A stretch of DNA of 64,000 bases from JALUZX01 sp964561605 (GCA_964561605.1 CAZLQD010000012.1:156512-220511); one strand, 5' to 3'. Positions 1 through 8,964 are shown, counted from the first letter of the stretch. Notes: generated by a model from the letters alone, not told the origin. Translations and numbers: made by a program.

Positions 1-267
1 GTCCTTCCAGGCGGAGAGGGGGCGGGACGGGCCCTTCTGGAGGCGGCCCGGAAGACGGCCCTGGAGGAGGGGAGGGAAAGGCTCGCGGCCGTCCTTCCTC
101 CCTGGAGCAGGGAGGCGGCCTTCCTCCTGGAAGAGGGTTTCCAGTGGACTCCTTCCAAGCAATACCTGGAGAGGCGGCTTGGTTCCTACCTGTGGAAGGA
201 AGTGATGACCTCGGAGTGGCTGGCGGAACATTGGTATTACACCCTGGGTGACTCGGACCTGGTTTGA
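1..267 (+). CDS. C-terminal fragment, possible GNAT-like acyltransferase
   Basis: Frame 1 is open from the window edge to the TGA at 265-267, giving the last 88 residues of a protein whose start lies outside. The visible part has an alpha-helical stretch (GRALLEAARKTALEEG), a segment reading AAFLLEEGFQWTPSKQYLER and a tail WYYTLGDSDLV. A helix followed by 'leaving group plus larger effective position in the family' cannot be shown here, but the ALLEAARKTALEEG...AAFLLEEGF pattern resembles the end of a GNAT acetyltransferase fold, where residue-position helix and 'FLEKxGF' follow the acetyl-CoA loop. The acetyl-CoA loop itself would be upstream and is not seen. Codon use (GC-rich third positions) matches neighbouring genes, so it is a real gene end. 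The family assignment is tentative. Confidence 0.5.
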   Translation, partial: VLPGGEGAGRALLEAARKTALEEGRERLAAVLPPWSREAAFLLEEGFQWTPSKQYLERRLGSYLWKEVMTSEWLAEHWYYTLGDSDLV

Positions 268-536
268 GGGAATCCCGGCCGGAATTCGAGGATCCCCGCC
301 TGGACGGGACCGTTCGCTCCGGTGGTGGAGAGGGTGCCCGAGGGTGGATTGGAGACGCAGGAAGGCCCTTTCCCCTTCCCTTTTCCCCCGGAGGCTGTAA
401 CCGGAGGCCCTCTTTCTCCTAAGGCACCTATGTTGCCCTTCCCGGTCGAAGCCGGCCCCCGGGGAAGGGAACTTCGGTGGAGACCCCTGGAGGAAGGATC
501 GAGGGCGGATGAAAGGGAAGCGGAAGCGCTACAGGA

Positions 537-2180
537 TCACCCGCGGGTTCGGGCCCGGTTGGAGTCTTTCTCTCTTCCCTCCCGGGGATTTTCCCGAGGG
601 GGGTTGGGTGAATCTTCCCGGCGGCCCTTCACGAAGGCCTGCAGGGCGGCGAGACTTGCTTTCTGGAGAGCGGGAGAGCCGGCGCGAGCCGCCTCGTTGA
701 GGAGGTCCCTGGCCTTTCTTCCCCCCACCCATTGCAAGGCCCTGGCGGCGGCGCAACGGATCTCCTCCCAGGCCTCCTCCTCTCCCGGACGGCCCGGAGA
801 CTGGAGGAGGAACTGGAGCACTTCCAGGGCCTTCTCTCCCTGGATCCGGGCCAGCGCCTCCAGGGCAGCCTGCTTCTCCTGCATCTCCCGCCGGAAGAAG
901 GCCCTTCCGTAGATGATTCGCGTCAGGGGTTCCAGGTCCTCCTCCGTTCCTTTTGCGGCCAGGATCTTCAGGGCCAGGACCCTTACGGGGATGGACCGGT
1001 CCATCAGGCTCTTCCAGAGGAGGGGCCGGATTTCTTCGGTAGGGGCGTGGAAGAGGGCCTTCAGGGCCAGGGCCCTCACCTGGGGCTGGGGGGATTCCAT
1101 GAGGCCCTTGGCCAGGGAGACCAGTCCCGGGTCCTTGGCCTCGGCCAGGATGCGGAGGATGTCCAGTTGTCCCGAGGGGGGAGCGGTCTTCAACCACTCC
1201 CTGAAAGGCCTGGGGTCCCGGCGGGCCAGGTGGACGAGCACGTCGAAGAGCATTTCCGAGGATTCGGGTCTCCTCAGGTCTTCCAGCAGGTGGGGGATCA
1301 GGGGCGGGCCCAGGAGGTGGAAGAAGTCCCCCACGACGGAGGCCTCTCCCAGGCTTTCCAGGATGGGGACCACCGAGTCCACCCACTTCCTGGTCCGGAA
1401 GGGATCCAGGGCCTGGTGGAGGGTCTTCAGGCAGGTCTCGGTGATCTCCTTGGTCTTCCCGACGACCCGGAAGATCTCCACCGCTCCTTTCAGATCCCCC
1501 CGCCGGACCAGGCCTTCCAGGACCTGCCCGAAGAGGGGGCCCACCTTGGTGCGCCGCCCCGGATCCCGGGCGAGGGCGTTCACGAGGTAGATTCCGGTCC
1601 TCAGCAAGAGGGGGGTGCGGATCTCCTTGCGGACCTTGTCCTTCCCCCCGAAGGTGGGGAAGGGGATCCGGTCCCCCTTGCCGCCTTCCAGGCCCGGGAA
1701 GGAGCAGAGCTGGGGGTCCCCGACGGCCTCCAGGCTCATGGTCCTCAAGTCGGCCTCCCAGAGCCTGGTCAGGAGGTCGGGTTCCTCTTCTCCGTGTTCC
1801 ATCTCCCCCATGGGGGCCCGGGCCAGGATCTCCAGGAGTTTCTTGGCCTCCCTGCGGTCCAGGAAGGGGTGGAACCTCAAGGCCCTGAGCCCCTCCTGGA
1901 AGGCCCGGCGGCATAGCCGGTTCAGGGCCGGCTTGGGGACGGGAAAGGCCCCGGCCTTGGCCTCCAGGATGGGCCAGGACTCGGTGAACCTAAGGACCGT
2001 CTCTCCCCTGTCCAGGACCAGGTCCACCAGGCTCGAGGCGGCCTTTTCCAGGGCCTTTTCCCGTTCTTCCGGGGGGATTTCCACTTTGCGGGCGGCCAGG
2101 AGGGCTTCCTCCACGGCGTCGGCGGCCGCTTGAAACTGGGGCAGCAAGTCCCGTTTCTTCCTGGAAAGCCTCTCTTCCAT
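537..2180 (-). CDS. HEAT-repeat protein
   Basis: A 547-residue soluble protein with no signal peptide. The second half (about residues 290-520) is built of helical pairs with typical HEAT spacing, for example GLVSLAKGLMESPQPQVRALALKALF and PLLWKSLMDRSIPVRVLALKILAAKG. The N-terminal half is also helical. Such proteins are protein-protein scaffolds; no catalytic motif is visible and no partner can be named. The ATG at 2180 was chosen because the open frame continues upstream only into the antisense of the divergent nfeD gene, where the sequence stops looking like protein. The C-terminal 25 residues are low-complexity and basic. It is divergent from the NfeD operon across about 150 bases, and a sigma-28-like promoter lies about 57 bases upstream. 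Confidence 0.8.
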   Translation of the reverse strand: MEERLSRKKRDLLPQFQAAADAVEEALLAARKVEIPPEEREKALEKAASSLVDLVLDRGETVLRFTESWPILEAKAGAFPVPKPALNRLCRRAFQEGLRALRFHPFLDRREAKKLLEILARAPMGEMEHGEEEPDLLTRLWEADLRTMSLEAVGDPQLCSFPGLEGGKGDRIPFPTFGGKDKVRKEIRTPLLLRTGIYLVNALARDPGRRTKVGPLFGQVLEGLVRRGDLKGAVEIFRVVGKTKEITETCLKTLHQALDPFRTRKWVDSVVPILESLGEASVVGDFFHLLGPPLIPHLLEDLRRPESSEMLFDVLVHLARRDPRPFREWLKTAPPSGQLDILRILAEAKDPGLVSLAKGLMESPQPQVRALALKALFHAPTEEIRPLLWKSLMDRSIPVRVLALKILAAKGTEEDLEPLTRIIYGRAFFRREMQEKQAALEALARIQGEKALEVLQFLLQSPGRPGEEEAWEEIRCAAARALQWVGGRKARDLLNEAARAGSPALQKASLAALQAFVKGRREDSPNPPRENPREGREKDSNRARTRG

Positions 2181-2236
2181 ACCCCGCCCTGGAGCTCCCT
2201 TCCCTGCTTCGGCCTCCCCCGGGCCGGTCCTTTTCC

Positions 2237-2263
2237 CTATCGGCCCGAAGGCCCGCCCTTTTT
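2237..2263 (-). promoter_or_regulatory. Weak sigma-28-like promoter for the HEAT gene
   Basis: On the minus strand AAAAAGGG (2263-2256) is followed by 11 bases and GCCGATAG (2244-2237). Compared with the flagellar sigma factor consensus TAAAGTTT-N11-GCCGATAA, the -10 is a 7/8 match and the -35 is poor. The expected start of transcription would leave a leader of about 50 bases. The -10 overlaps a GGCC-TTCG-GGCC hairpin, so the match could be chance. Confidence 0.3.
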
Positions 2264-2331
2264 GAGAGAAGGGGGGGAGATTAGACTTTCCCCCTGTCCT
2301 GAATTTTTCCACCTCCCCCGGGAGGCAAGGA

Positions 2332-3909
2332 GTGAACGGAATGATCCATCCTGGAAAGGAACTGCGTGCGGAGTTCCTCTTCTTCCTCGCAGGTTTCTTT
2401 CTCCTCTGCTCTTGCGGTCCCCTTCGGGGACAGGCCCCGGGGGGGGAGCCCTCTTCTCCTGCCACCTTGCGGGTCAGGATCCAGGGGGAGATCGGCTGGC
2501 CCCAAGTCGCCCTGGTGAGCCGGGCCCTCCGCCAGGTCCAGGCCGGGGAGGCGGCCATGGTGGTCCTGGAGCTGGACACCCCCGGCGGGCGGCTCGACGC
2601 CACGAGGCAACTGGTGACCATGGTCCAGGCCATCCGCAAGAGCCGGGTCCAGGTCGTCGCCTTCGTGAACTCCCAGGCCTACTCGGGCGGGGCCATCCTG
2701 GCCCTCTCCACGGGGCGCATCTACATGACCCCATCGGCGGTGATCGGCGACGCCTATCCCATCCAGGTGGATCCCCTGGGAAGGCCCAAGGAGATTCCCG
2801 AGGGAATCCGGGCCAAGGAAATCTCGGCCCTCCGTTCCATGATGCGCTCCCTGGCCCTGGCCTTCCCCGAGGGGCGCCGCAAGAGGGTGAGCGTCCTGGC
2901 CGAGGGAATGGTGGATCCCACCATGGAGATCCGGAAGGTCCAGGTTCGGGACAAGCAGGGTGTGACCTCCATCAGGATCCTGACCCGCAAGCAGGAGGAT
3001 CTCCTGGTGGAGCAGGGATACGAGGTGAAACCCCTGGCCCTGATCTGCGACTCCCACAGCCTGGTGACCCTCACGGCGCCCCAGGCCCTGGACCTGGGCG
3101 TCTCGGACGGCACGGTGGAGGACTTCCCCGGGCTCCTCTCCCTGTTCAACGTGGACCCGGCGGAGGTGAAGGAACTCCACCCCACGGCGACGGAGAAGTT
3201 CGTGGACTTCCTGGAGTCCATCTCCTTCCTCCTTCTCATGGGAGGGCTCCTCTTCGGGATGGTGGCCCTCAAGATCCCGGGTTTCGGTGTTCCGGAAGTT
3301 CTCTCCCTGGTCTGCTTCTTCCTCCTCTTCCTTGCCCACTACTACGCGGGCCTCTCGGGTTGGCTCGAGCCTCTCCTCTTCCTCGGAGGGGTGGCCCTCA
3401 TCGTACTGGAACTCTTCGTGATCCCCGGAACCTTCGTGGTGGGGGGGATCGGGATCCTCATGGCCCTTGCCGGGCTGGTCCTCTCCTTCCAGAGCTTCAT
3501 CCTTCCCGAGAACGAGATGCAGATCCTCTACCTGGAGGAGAACCTGCAATACTTCGTCGTGGCCGTCCTCCTCCTGATCGCCGGAGGGTTCCTGCTCTCC
3601 AAGTTCCTTCCCGGGATTCCCTTGTTCCACAAGGTGATCCTGGAATCCCCCGGCGGGCCGGGGCGTTTCACCGGGCAGGCGGAGGCCCGGGTCTTCCTGG
3701 AATCGGATACGATCCGTCCGGGAAAGCGGGGGAAGGCCCTCTCCACCCTCAGGCCGGCGGGACGGGCGGAATTCGACGGGGAGATCCTGGACGTGCAGAC
3801 CGAGGGGGAGTTCCTGGAGCCCGGCACGGATCTGGAGGTGGTCAAGGTGGATGCCAACAGGGTCGTCGTGAAGGCCGTGGAAGAAGGGGAAAAGGAGGCA
3901 GGGGCATGA
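2332..3909 (+). CDS. nfeD: NfeD-family membrane serine protease, long form
   Basis: A 525-residue protein of the long NfeD type: N-terminal signal/membrane segment (about 14-27), ClpP-like protease domain (about 45-260), a cluster of transmembrane helices (about 295-430), and a C-terminal NfeD OB-fold (about 445-520). The candidate catalytic serine is Ser118 in AYSGGA, preceded by the oxyanion-region motif DTPGGRLDAT. Lys162 in RAKEIS is the likely dyad partner, by analogy with archaeal PH1510. The GTG start is supported by GGAGG at 2321-2325, six bases upstream; the in-frame ATG at 2341 is too far from it. Its stop overlaps the start of a second nfeD gene by four bases. Long NfeD proteins cleave membrane-associated substrates and pair with SPFH/flotillin proteins; the flotillin is two genes downstream. 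Confidence 0.9.
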   Translation: MNGMIHPGKELRAEFLFFLAGFFLLCSCGPLRGQAPGGEPSSPATLRVRIQGEIGWPQVALVSRALRQVQAGEAAMVVLELDTPGGRLDATRQLVTMVQAIRKSRVQVVAFVNSQAYSGGAILALSTGRIYMTPSAVIGDAYPIQVDPLGRPKEIPEGIRAKEISALRSMMRSLALAFPEGRRKRVSVLAEGMVDPTMEIRKVQVRDKQGVTSIRILTRKQEDLLVEQGYEVKPLALICDSHSLVTLTAPQALDLGVSDGTVEDFPGLLSLFNVDPAEVKELHPTATEKFVDFLESISFLLLMGGLLFGMVALKIPGFGVPEVLSLVCFFLLFLAHYYAGLSGWLEPLLFLGGVALIVLELFVIPGTFVVGGIGILMALAGLVLSFQSFILPENEMQILYLEENLQYFVVAVLLLIAGGFLLSKFLPGIPLFHKVILESPGGPGRFTGQAEARVFLESDTIRPGKRGKALSTLRPAGRAEFDGEILDVQTEGEFLEPGTDLEVVKVDANRVVVKAVEEGEKEAGA

Positions 3910-4493
3910 GCGCCGTCGTTCCCATCCTCCTCCTCTTCCTCGGACTCCTCCTCGTGGCGGCGGAGGTCTTCTTCCCTTCCATGGGAATCCTGGCCATCCT
4001 GGCCTCGGGGGCCGTGGGGAGCGCCGTGGTCCTGGCCTTCGTGCACCTCGGGGTGAACACAGGAATCGTCTTTCTCCTGGCCGTCCTGGTCCTGGTGCCC
4101 CTGACTCTCCTCTTCGCCTTCAAGACCCTTCCCAAGACCCCTCTGGGGAGGAGGCTGATCCTGGACGGACCCACTTTCGGCGAGACCAGCGGGACGGCCG
4201 TGAAGGGCGGCCTGGAGTCCCTCCTGGGAAAGGAGGGCCGGGCCCTCTCCCCCCTCAGGCCCGCCGGGGTGGCCTCCATCGATGGGAAACGTGTTGACGT
4301 GGTGACCCGGGGCCTCATGATCGAGAAGGGGGCGCGCCTCAAGGTGACCCGGATCGAGGGAAACCGGGTGATCGTGGATCCCCTCGAAGAGAGGGCGCCC
4401 CGAAAGGGGAGTGCCGGAGGAGGGGGGCTCATGGGGGAGGAAGGGGAAGGCGGACTCGATGCCGGCGGAACCGTGAACGGAGGAAGCCGATGA
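3906..4493 (+). CDS. NfeD-family short membrane protein
   Basis: A 195-residue protein with three closely spaced hydrophobic segments in the first 75 residues (MSAVVPILLLFLGLLLVAAE..., ILAILASGAVGSAVVLAFV, GIVFLLAVLVLVPLTLLFAF). A cytosolic OB-fold of the NfeD type follows (LLGKEGRALSPLRPAGVAS...DGKRVDVVTRG...KVTRIEGNRVIV). The protease domain of the long form is absent. The last 40 residues are a glycine/glutamate-rich tail. The ATG overlaps the stop of the long nfeD (ATGA) and its own stop overlaps floA, so the three genes are translationally coupled. In other bacteria short NfeD is an accessory of FloA/FloT microdomains; that role is inferred from family and context. Confidence 0.85.
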   Translation: MSAVVPILLLFLGLLLVAAEVFFPSMGILAILASGAVGSAVVLAFVHLGVNTGIVFLLAVLVLVPLTLLFAFKTLPKTPLGRRLILDGPTFGETSGTAVKGGLESLLGKEGRALSPLRPAGVASIDGKRVDVVTRGLMIEKGARLKVTRIEGNRVIVDPLEERAPRKGSAGGGGLMGEEGEGGLDAGGTVNGGSR

Positions 4494-5542
4494 TGAACCT
4501 TCTTGGCGTAACCGTCCTCGCCTCGGGGGACCTGGTCTGGGCCCTGGTGGCCCTGGGTCTCCTGGTGATCCTCATCGTGGGGATCGTGATCTTCAAGTTC
4601 TTCAACTTGTGGCTCCAGGCCTACTTGAGCAGGGCGGAGATCTCCATCTTCCACCTGATCGGGATGTCTCTCAGGAAGGTGAATCCCACGGTGATCGTCC
4701 GGGCCAAGATCTCGGCCGTCCAGGCCAAGGTTCCCGTGGACACCCGGGACCTGGAGGCCCACTACCTGGCAGGGGGCAACGTGATCTCCGTGGTCCGCTC
4801 CCTCATCGCGGCGGACAGGGCGGGCATTCCCCTGGATTTCAAGAAGGCCGCCGCCATCGACCTGGCCGGCCGGGACGTCCTCGAGGCGGTGAGGACCTGC
4901 GTGAATCCCAAGGTCATCGACTGTCCCAATCCGGCCTCGGGCAAGACCGAGGTGGCCGCCATGGCCAAGGACGGGATCCAGGTCCTCGCCAAGGCCCGGG
5001 TCACCGTCAGGACCAACATCGACCGCCTGGTCGGAGGCGCCACGGAGGAGACCATCATCGCCAGGGTGGGCGAGGGCATCGTCACCACCATCGGCTCGTC
5101 GAACTCCCACAAGGACGTCCTGGAGAACCCGGACAACATCTCCAAGACCGTCCTGTCCAAGGGGCTGGACGCAGGGACGGCCTTCGAGATCCTCTCCATC
5201 GATATCGCCGACGTGGACATCGGCGCCAACATCGGGGCCAGGCTCCAGGCCGATCAGGCCGAGGCGGACAAGCGGATCGCCCAGGCCAAGGCGGAGGAGC
5301 GCCGTGCCATGGCCGTGGCCAGGGAGCAGGAGATGAAGGCCGAGGTCGTGGCAAACCAGGCCAAGGTGGTCCTTGCCGAGGCGGAGGTCCCCAAGGCCAT
5401 CGCCGAGGCCTTCCGGAGCGGAAATCTCGGCATCATGGACTACTACCGCTACAAGAACATCGTGGCGGATACGGAGATGCGTAAGAACATCGCCAAGGGG
5501 GGCGATTCCGGCCCGGAGGGCGGCGGGTCCGCGCACAAGTAA
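4490..5542 (+). CDS. floA: Flotillin-like protein FloA (UPF0365/SPFH)
   Basis: A 350-residue SPFH protein scaffolding membrane microdomains. It has an N-terminal hydrophobic segment (about 14-40) that inserts as a hairpin, then the SPFH core (about 55-230: PTVIVRAKISAVQAKVPVD, LDFKKAAAIDLAGRDV, ARVTVRTNIDRLVGGATEET). An Ala/Glu/Lys-rich helix follows (about 245-310: QADQAEADKRIAQAKAEERR), which drives oligomerisation. Length and order fit FloA, usually about 330 residues. It starts at the ATGA overlapping the preceding nfeD stop; the second ATG three bases on is an equal candidate. It is third in the NfeD-NfeD-FloA operon and is followed ten bases later by a small membrane protein. Confidence 0.95.
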   Translation: MMNLLGVTVLASGDLVWALVALGLLVILIVGIVIFKFFNLWLQAYLSRAEISIFHLIGMSLRKVNPTVIVRAKISAVQAKVPVDTRDLEAHYLAGGNVISVVRSLIAADRAGIPLDFKKAAAIDLAGRDVLEAVRTCVNPKVIDCPNPASGKTEVAAMAKDGIQVLAKARVTVRTNIDRLVGGATEETIIARVGEGIVTTIGSSNSHKDVLENPDNISKTVLSKGLDAGTAFEILSIDIADVDIGANIGARLQADQAEADKRIAQAKAEERRAMAVAREQEMKAEVVANQAKVVLAEAEVPKAIAEAFRSGNLGIMDYYRYKNIVADTEMRKNIAKGGDSGPEGGGSAHK

Positions 5543-5551
5543 GGAGCGCCC

Positions 5552-6181
5552 ATGAGCTTGGACGACATCCTGCAACTCCTCATCCTCCTCATCGTGATGG
5601 GCGGGGGGTTCATCGTCCAGATCTTCCAGGCCGGGAAGCGGACTCGACGCCGGCAGAAGAGTCCGAAACGGCCCGTCTCAACGGGCGGTCCCCAGGCCTC
5701 CCCTACGGAGGACGATATCGGGAGGAAGGTCCGGGAACTCCTGGAGCGGGCCGCCGGAAGGAGGGAGCCGGAGCCTCCGCCTCCCAAGGAGCCTCCCAAG
5801 GTGGAGCCCCGGGTCCAGACGGGCCCGGAGGTGCCGGAATCCATCTTCTCCGGCGGGAAGGGGAGCGGCGAGGATTTCCAGGTCGCCGGCCGGGAGATGG
5901 GGGGGAGTTTCAAGGTCTTTCCCCCCTCCGGAATCAGCGAAGGTCCCGGGCGGGGAGGGGGGAGGAGAAAGAAGAAGAAAGGCCTTCGGCCCGGTGCGGC
6001 GGAGGAGGCCCCGGCGGCGGGCCCTCCCTCCTCCACTCTTCTTCCCCTCCGGGGAAAGGTGGACGCCGCCTCCCTGGCCGCCTTCCTGGCATCCAGGCCC
6101 GACCTTGCCGTCCTGGGCTACGAGATCCTGGGGCCTCCCCCGGCCTTGAGGGAGAGGCCGCCCTCCTGGGAGTGGTGGTAG
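5552..6181 (+). CDS. Membrane-anchored protein with disordered linker
   Basis: A 209-residue protein not assigned to a known family. Residues 5-25 (DDILQLLILLIVMGGGFIVQI) form a single membrane helix. This is followed by a strongly basic patch (GKRTRRRQKSPKR, positive-inside), a long Pro/Gly/Glu-rich linker, and a short C-terminal domain ending in PSWEWW. GGAG nine bases upstream supports the ATG. It follows floA by nine bases and is on the same strand, so it is probably the last gene of the microdomain operon. A FloA partner or tether is a reasonable inference but is not shown by sequence. Confidence 0.75.
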   Translation: MSLDDILQLLILLIVMGGGFIVQIFQAGKRTRRRQKSPKRPVSTGGPQASPTEDDIGRKVRELLERAAGRREPEPPPPKEPPKVEPRVQTGPEVPESIFSGGKGSGEDFQVAGREMGGSFKVFPPSGISEGPGRGGGRRKKKKGLRPGAAEEAPAAGPPSSTLLPLRGKVDAASLAAFLASRPDLAVLGYEILGPPPALRERPPSWEWW

Positions 6182-6197
6182 CAGGGAGGCGGGGCGC

Positions 6198-6818
6198 CTA
6201 CCAGAGGGGCAGGGAGACCAGGAGAGCCTTTCCCATGGTGAGGGGCTTGGGCAGAGAAGGGACTTCCGCCCTGTAGCTCCCCGGCTCGTCGAGCCTGTAG
6301 GGATCCCTTGCGAGCCTGGAGGTCCATTCGTTCCGCCAGAGGAGGACCGCCTCACGCAGGGCCCCGGAGGCGCGGGCCGGTTCGGAGCCGAGATAGTTCC
6401 AGAGGATCGGCCCGGGCCTGACCAGGGTTTCGGTCCTCCGGAGTTCCTCTCCTGCGGCCCCTCCCAGGGCCAGGGCCCCTTTCCTGGCCCGCCGCATCTC
6501 TCCCGAGAAGAAGCTCCCCGTGAAGCGGGCGCCCCGGGTGAGATCCCGGGCGGGGACGGTGCGGAGGAGTTCCGCCGTCCCGGAAGGCAGGTTTCCGGCT
6601 CGACGGAACTCCTGGTCCACGGCGCCGCCCAGGCCCGCCAGGGAGGACTGGAGCTTCTGGAGGCGCTTTCCGAGGCCGTAGGGGGCGGAGCGGCAGGAGG
6701 GGAAGAGAAGGAGTCCCGCCGCGAAAAGGAGGAGGGAGAAGGGAAGACTCCCGGCAAAGACGCCCTTTCCGCGCCGGTCTTTCCCGCCGCTTCCGACTGG
6801 AAGGGGCTCCCTTCTCAT
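6198..6818 (-). CDS. Putative lipoprotein, unknown function
   Basis: A 206-residue protein with a basic N-terminus (MRREPLPVGSGGKDRRGKG), a hydrophobic stretch and a lipobox-like LLLFPSC at about residues 36-42, so probably a lipoprotein anchored after Cys42. The mature part is mostly helical (KRLQKLQSSLAGLGGAVDQEFRRAG) and matches no family I recognise. It starts four bases downstream of the lolD stop and is the last gene of the trmB-lysS-lolC/E-lolD run. It may be a cargo or accessory of that transporter, but this is only position-based. Confidence 0.65.
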   Translation of the reverse strand: MRREPLPVGSGGKDRRGKGVFAGSLPFSLLLFAAGLLLFPSCRSAPYGLGKRLQKLQSSLAGLGGAVDQEFRRAGNLPSGTAELLRTVPARDLTRGARFTGSFFSGEMRRARKGALALGGAAGEELRRTETLVRPGPILWNYLGSEPARASGALREAVLLWRNEWTSRLARDPYRLDEPGSYRAEVPSLPKPLTMGKALLVSLPLW

Positions 6819-6822
6819 GGGA

Positions 6823-7560
6823 CTACTCCAGCTTGGGGATCAGGAGATCCGGGCCCGGGGGGGCCGGTTGTTCCAGGACCCGGCCGTCCTGCAAGTATAC
6901 CTGCCGTGAGGCCCGGGCGGCCACCCGCTCGTCGTGGGTCACGATCACGAAAGCCACCCCTTCCCGCCTGTGGAACTCTTCCAGGAGGTTCATGATCTCC
7001 CCTGCGGTCTCCCTGTCCAGGTTTCCCGTGGGTTCGTCGCAGAAGACCACGGGGGGAGAGGAGAAGAGGGCCCTGGCCAGGGCCACCCGCTGGCGCTCCC
7101 CTCCGGAGAGCTTGTTGGGTTTCTTGTGGGCCTGGTCGGCGATGCCCATCCGGTCCAGGAGCTCCATGGCCTTCCTCTTCATGGCCTTCCTCGTGGCGAA
7201 CCAGGCCGGGAGGGATGTGGTCATCATCCCCGAGAGAAGGACGTTCTGGAGGGCGTTCAGCTCGGGCACCAGGTGGTAGAACTGGAAGACGAAACCGATT
7301 TCTTTGTTCCGGATCCGGGCCTTCTCGCCGGCGGGAAGGTCGTCCACCCTCCTCCCGCCGTAGTAGATCTCTCCGCCGTCGGGCTTGTCCAGGAGCCCCA
7401 GGATGTGGAGGAGGGTGGATTTCCCGGAGCCGGAAGGCCCGAGAAGGGAGACCATCTCGCCCCGGGCCACGTGGAAGTCCGCACCCTTGAGGACGTGCTG
7501 GACCTTTCCTCCCGTCCGGAAGGAGCGGCGGATGCCTGTGCAGTGGAGGAGATCACTCAT
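6823..7560 (-). CDS. lolD: LolD-type ABC transporter ATPase
   Basis: A 245-residue ABC ATPase of the LolD/MacB/FtsE group, which powers transfer of lipoproteins from the inner membrane to LolA. The motifs are complete: Walker A GPSGSGKST (41-49), Q-loop in GFVFQFYHLVPELNALQNV, signature LSGGERQRVALARAL, Walker B VVFCDEPTGNLD, and the switch histidine in VTHDERVA. The C-terminal 20 residues are Pro-rich. It overlaps its permease partner by eight bases. LolD is favoured over a generic MacB-like exporter because the adjacent permease has a LolC/E layout and the region encodes several lipoproteins. Confidence 0.88.
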   Translation of the reverse strand: MSDLLHCTGIRRSFRTGGKVQHVLKGADFHVARGEMVSLLGPSGSGKSTLLHILGLLDKPDGGEIYYGGRRVDDLPAGEKARIRNKEIGFVFQFYHLVPELNALQNVLLSGMMTTSLPAWFATRKAMKRKAMELLDRMGIADQAHKKPNKLSGGERQRVALARALFSSPPVVFCDEPTGNLDRETAGEIMNLLEEFHRREGVAFVIVTHDERVAARASRQVYLQDGRVLEQPAPPGPDLLIPKLE

Positions 7561-8947
7561 AGCGCAGGGCCTTCACCGGTTCGAACCTGGACGCCCTGAG
7601 GGCGGGGATCAGGGAGAAGAGCAGGGAGAGGATCACCGCTCCCACAACGACCTGGATGACCCAGCCCGGGTCCAGCTCTGTGGGGATCCGGGAGAGGTTG
7701 TAGATCTGGGGTGGGAAGAGCTGGACGTGGAAGGTCCTCCCCAGGAACTCGTTGAAGTCGTTCAGGTAGATGCAGGAGATCCAGCCCGCCAGGGCGCCCA
7801 GCATGGATCCGAGGAAGCTGATGACGAATCCGCAGAAGAGGAAGATGTAGAGGATTCCCGTCCTGGTGGCTCCCAGGGCCGACAGGATGCCGATGTCCCG
7901 GGTCTTCTCGGTGACCATCATGGAGAGAGTGGCGAAGATCAGGAAGCCCGCCACGACCAGGGAGATCATGAGGAGGAGCTTCATCAGGGCCCGCTCGTGG
8001 TCCACCGCCTTGAGGTAAGTGCTCTTCCTCTGCTCCCAGGTCTGGAGGGCCCAGGGCGTGGAGGCCAGGACCGAGCGGAGTCTCCGTTTCAGGTCGGCCT
8101 GGACGGCTGGGGCGTTCTTGTAGTCGTCCAGCTTGATGGCCACCTCGGTGAATACCGGGCGGAAGCCCTCTTCCAGGGGATCGAAGCCGATCATGGAGCG
8201 GGCCGTGTCGATGTGGACGTATACGGTTGTCTTGTTGTGTTCGAAGAACTTGGAGTGGTAGAAGCCCGAGATGTCCAGGTTCCGCTTGACCACCATGGCG
8301 TCCAGGGGGCGGTCCCTCGGTTCCAGGGGGTTCTTGGTGTCCGGGAAGAGGTTCACCGTGGCCACGCCGATCCTTTCCCCCTTGCGGAAGGCGCCGGCGT
8401 TCAACGTGGAGAGGATGATCCCGGGTTGGGGCTTTCCGAAGCCGCCGTCGTCGGCGGGTTTCACCCGGAAGGGGTGGTCCGGGTCGTCCACCCGGTCCGC
8501 CGGGGACACCTCCTTCGCCAGGAGATATTTGCGGAAATCCGTGACCTCCTCCTCCCTCTTGGGATCCACCCCCAGGAGGACCACGAAGGCCTGGGAGGCG
8601 TACTTGGAGGTGGAGAAGATGTTCCTCGACGTGGCCCCGCCCAGGACGTCGGCCTGGATGTCCCCCAGAAGGAGGGAGGGGAGGACGATCCTCGGGGCGC
8701 ATCCAACCACGTGGGGGTTCTCCTCGATGACCTTCTCCACCTTGGGGAAGGGGATGTCCGGGGTAACTCCGTGGAGGATGAGATCCGACGAAGTGCCGCG
8801 GATGTGGCTGCGGATCTCCGTGATGAAGCCCGTGAAGATGGCCACCACGGTGATGAGGAACCAGACGCCCACGGCCACTCCGCCCACGCCCAGGATGTTG
8901 ATGGGCCGGGAGAAGAGGTAGCGGAAACCGAGGAAATATTTGTACAT
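7553..8947 (-). CDS. lolE: LolC/LolE-type lipoprotein-releasing permease
   Basis: A 464-residue FtsX-like permease. An N-terminal helix (about 19-44, INILGVGGVAVGVWFLITVVAIF) is followed by a large periplasmic domain (about 45-310) and three C-terminal helices (about 320-350, 365-400 and 425-450). The second of these lies next to the conserved EKTRDIGILSALGATRTGILYIF coupling segment typical of LolC/E. Only one permease gene is present, so the complex may be a homodimer, as in organisms with a single LolF-like subunit. It starts 17 bases after the lysS stop and overlaps lolD, so it should be co-transcribed with both. Confidence 0.85.
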   Translation of the reverse strand: MYKYFLGFRYLFSRPINILGVGGVAVGVWFLITVVAIFTGFITEIRSHIRGTSSDLILHGVTPDIPFPKVEKVIEENPHVVGCAPRIVLPSLLLGDIQADVLGGATSRNIFSTSKYASQAFVVLLGVDPKREEEVTDFRKYLLAKEVSPADRVDDPDHPFRVKPADDGGFGKPQPGIILSTLNAGAFRKGERIGVATVNLFPDTKNPLEPRDRPLDAMVVKRNLDISGFYHSKFFEHNKTTVYVHIDTARSMIGFDPLEEGFRPVFTEVAIKLDDYKNAPAVQADLKRRLRSVLASTPWALQTWEQRKSTYLKAVDHERALMKLLLMISLVVAGFLIFATLSMMVTEKTRDIGILSALGATRTGILYIFLFCGFVISFLGSMLGALAGWISCIYLNDFNEFLGRTFHVQLFPPQIYNLSRIPTELDPGWVIQVVVGAVILSLLFSLIPALRASRFEPVKALRYE

Positions 8948-8964
8948 ATTCTACCGGAACCGTC

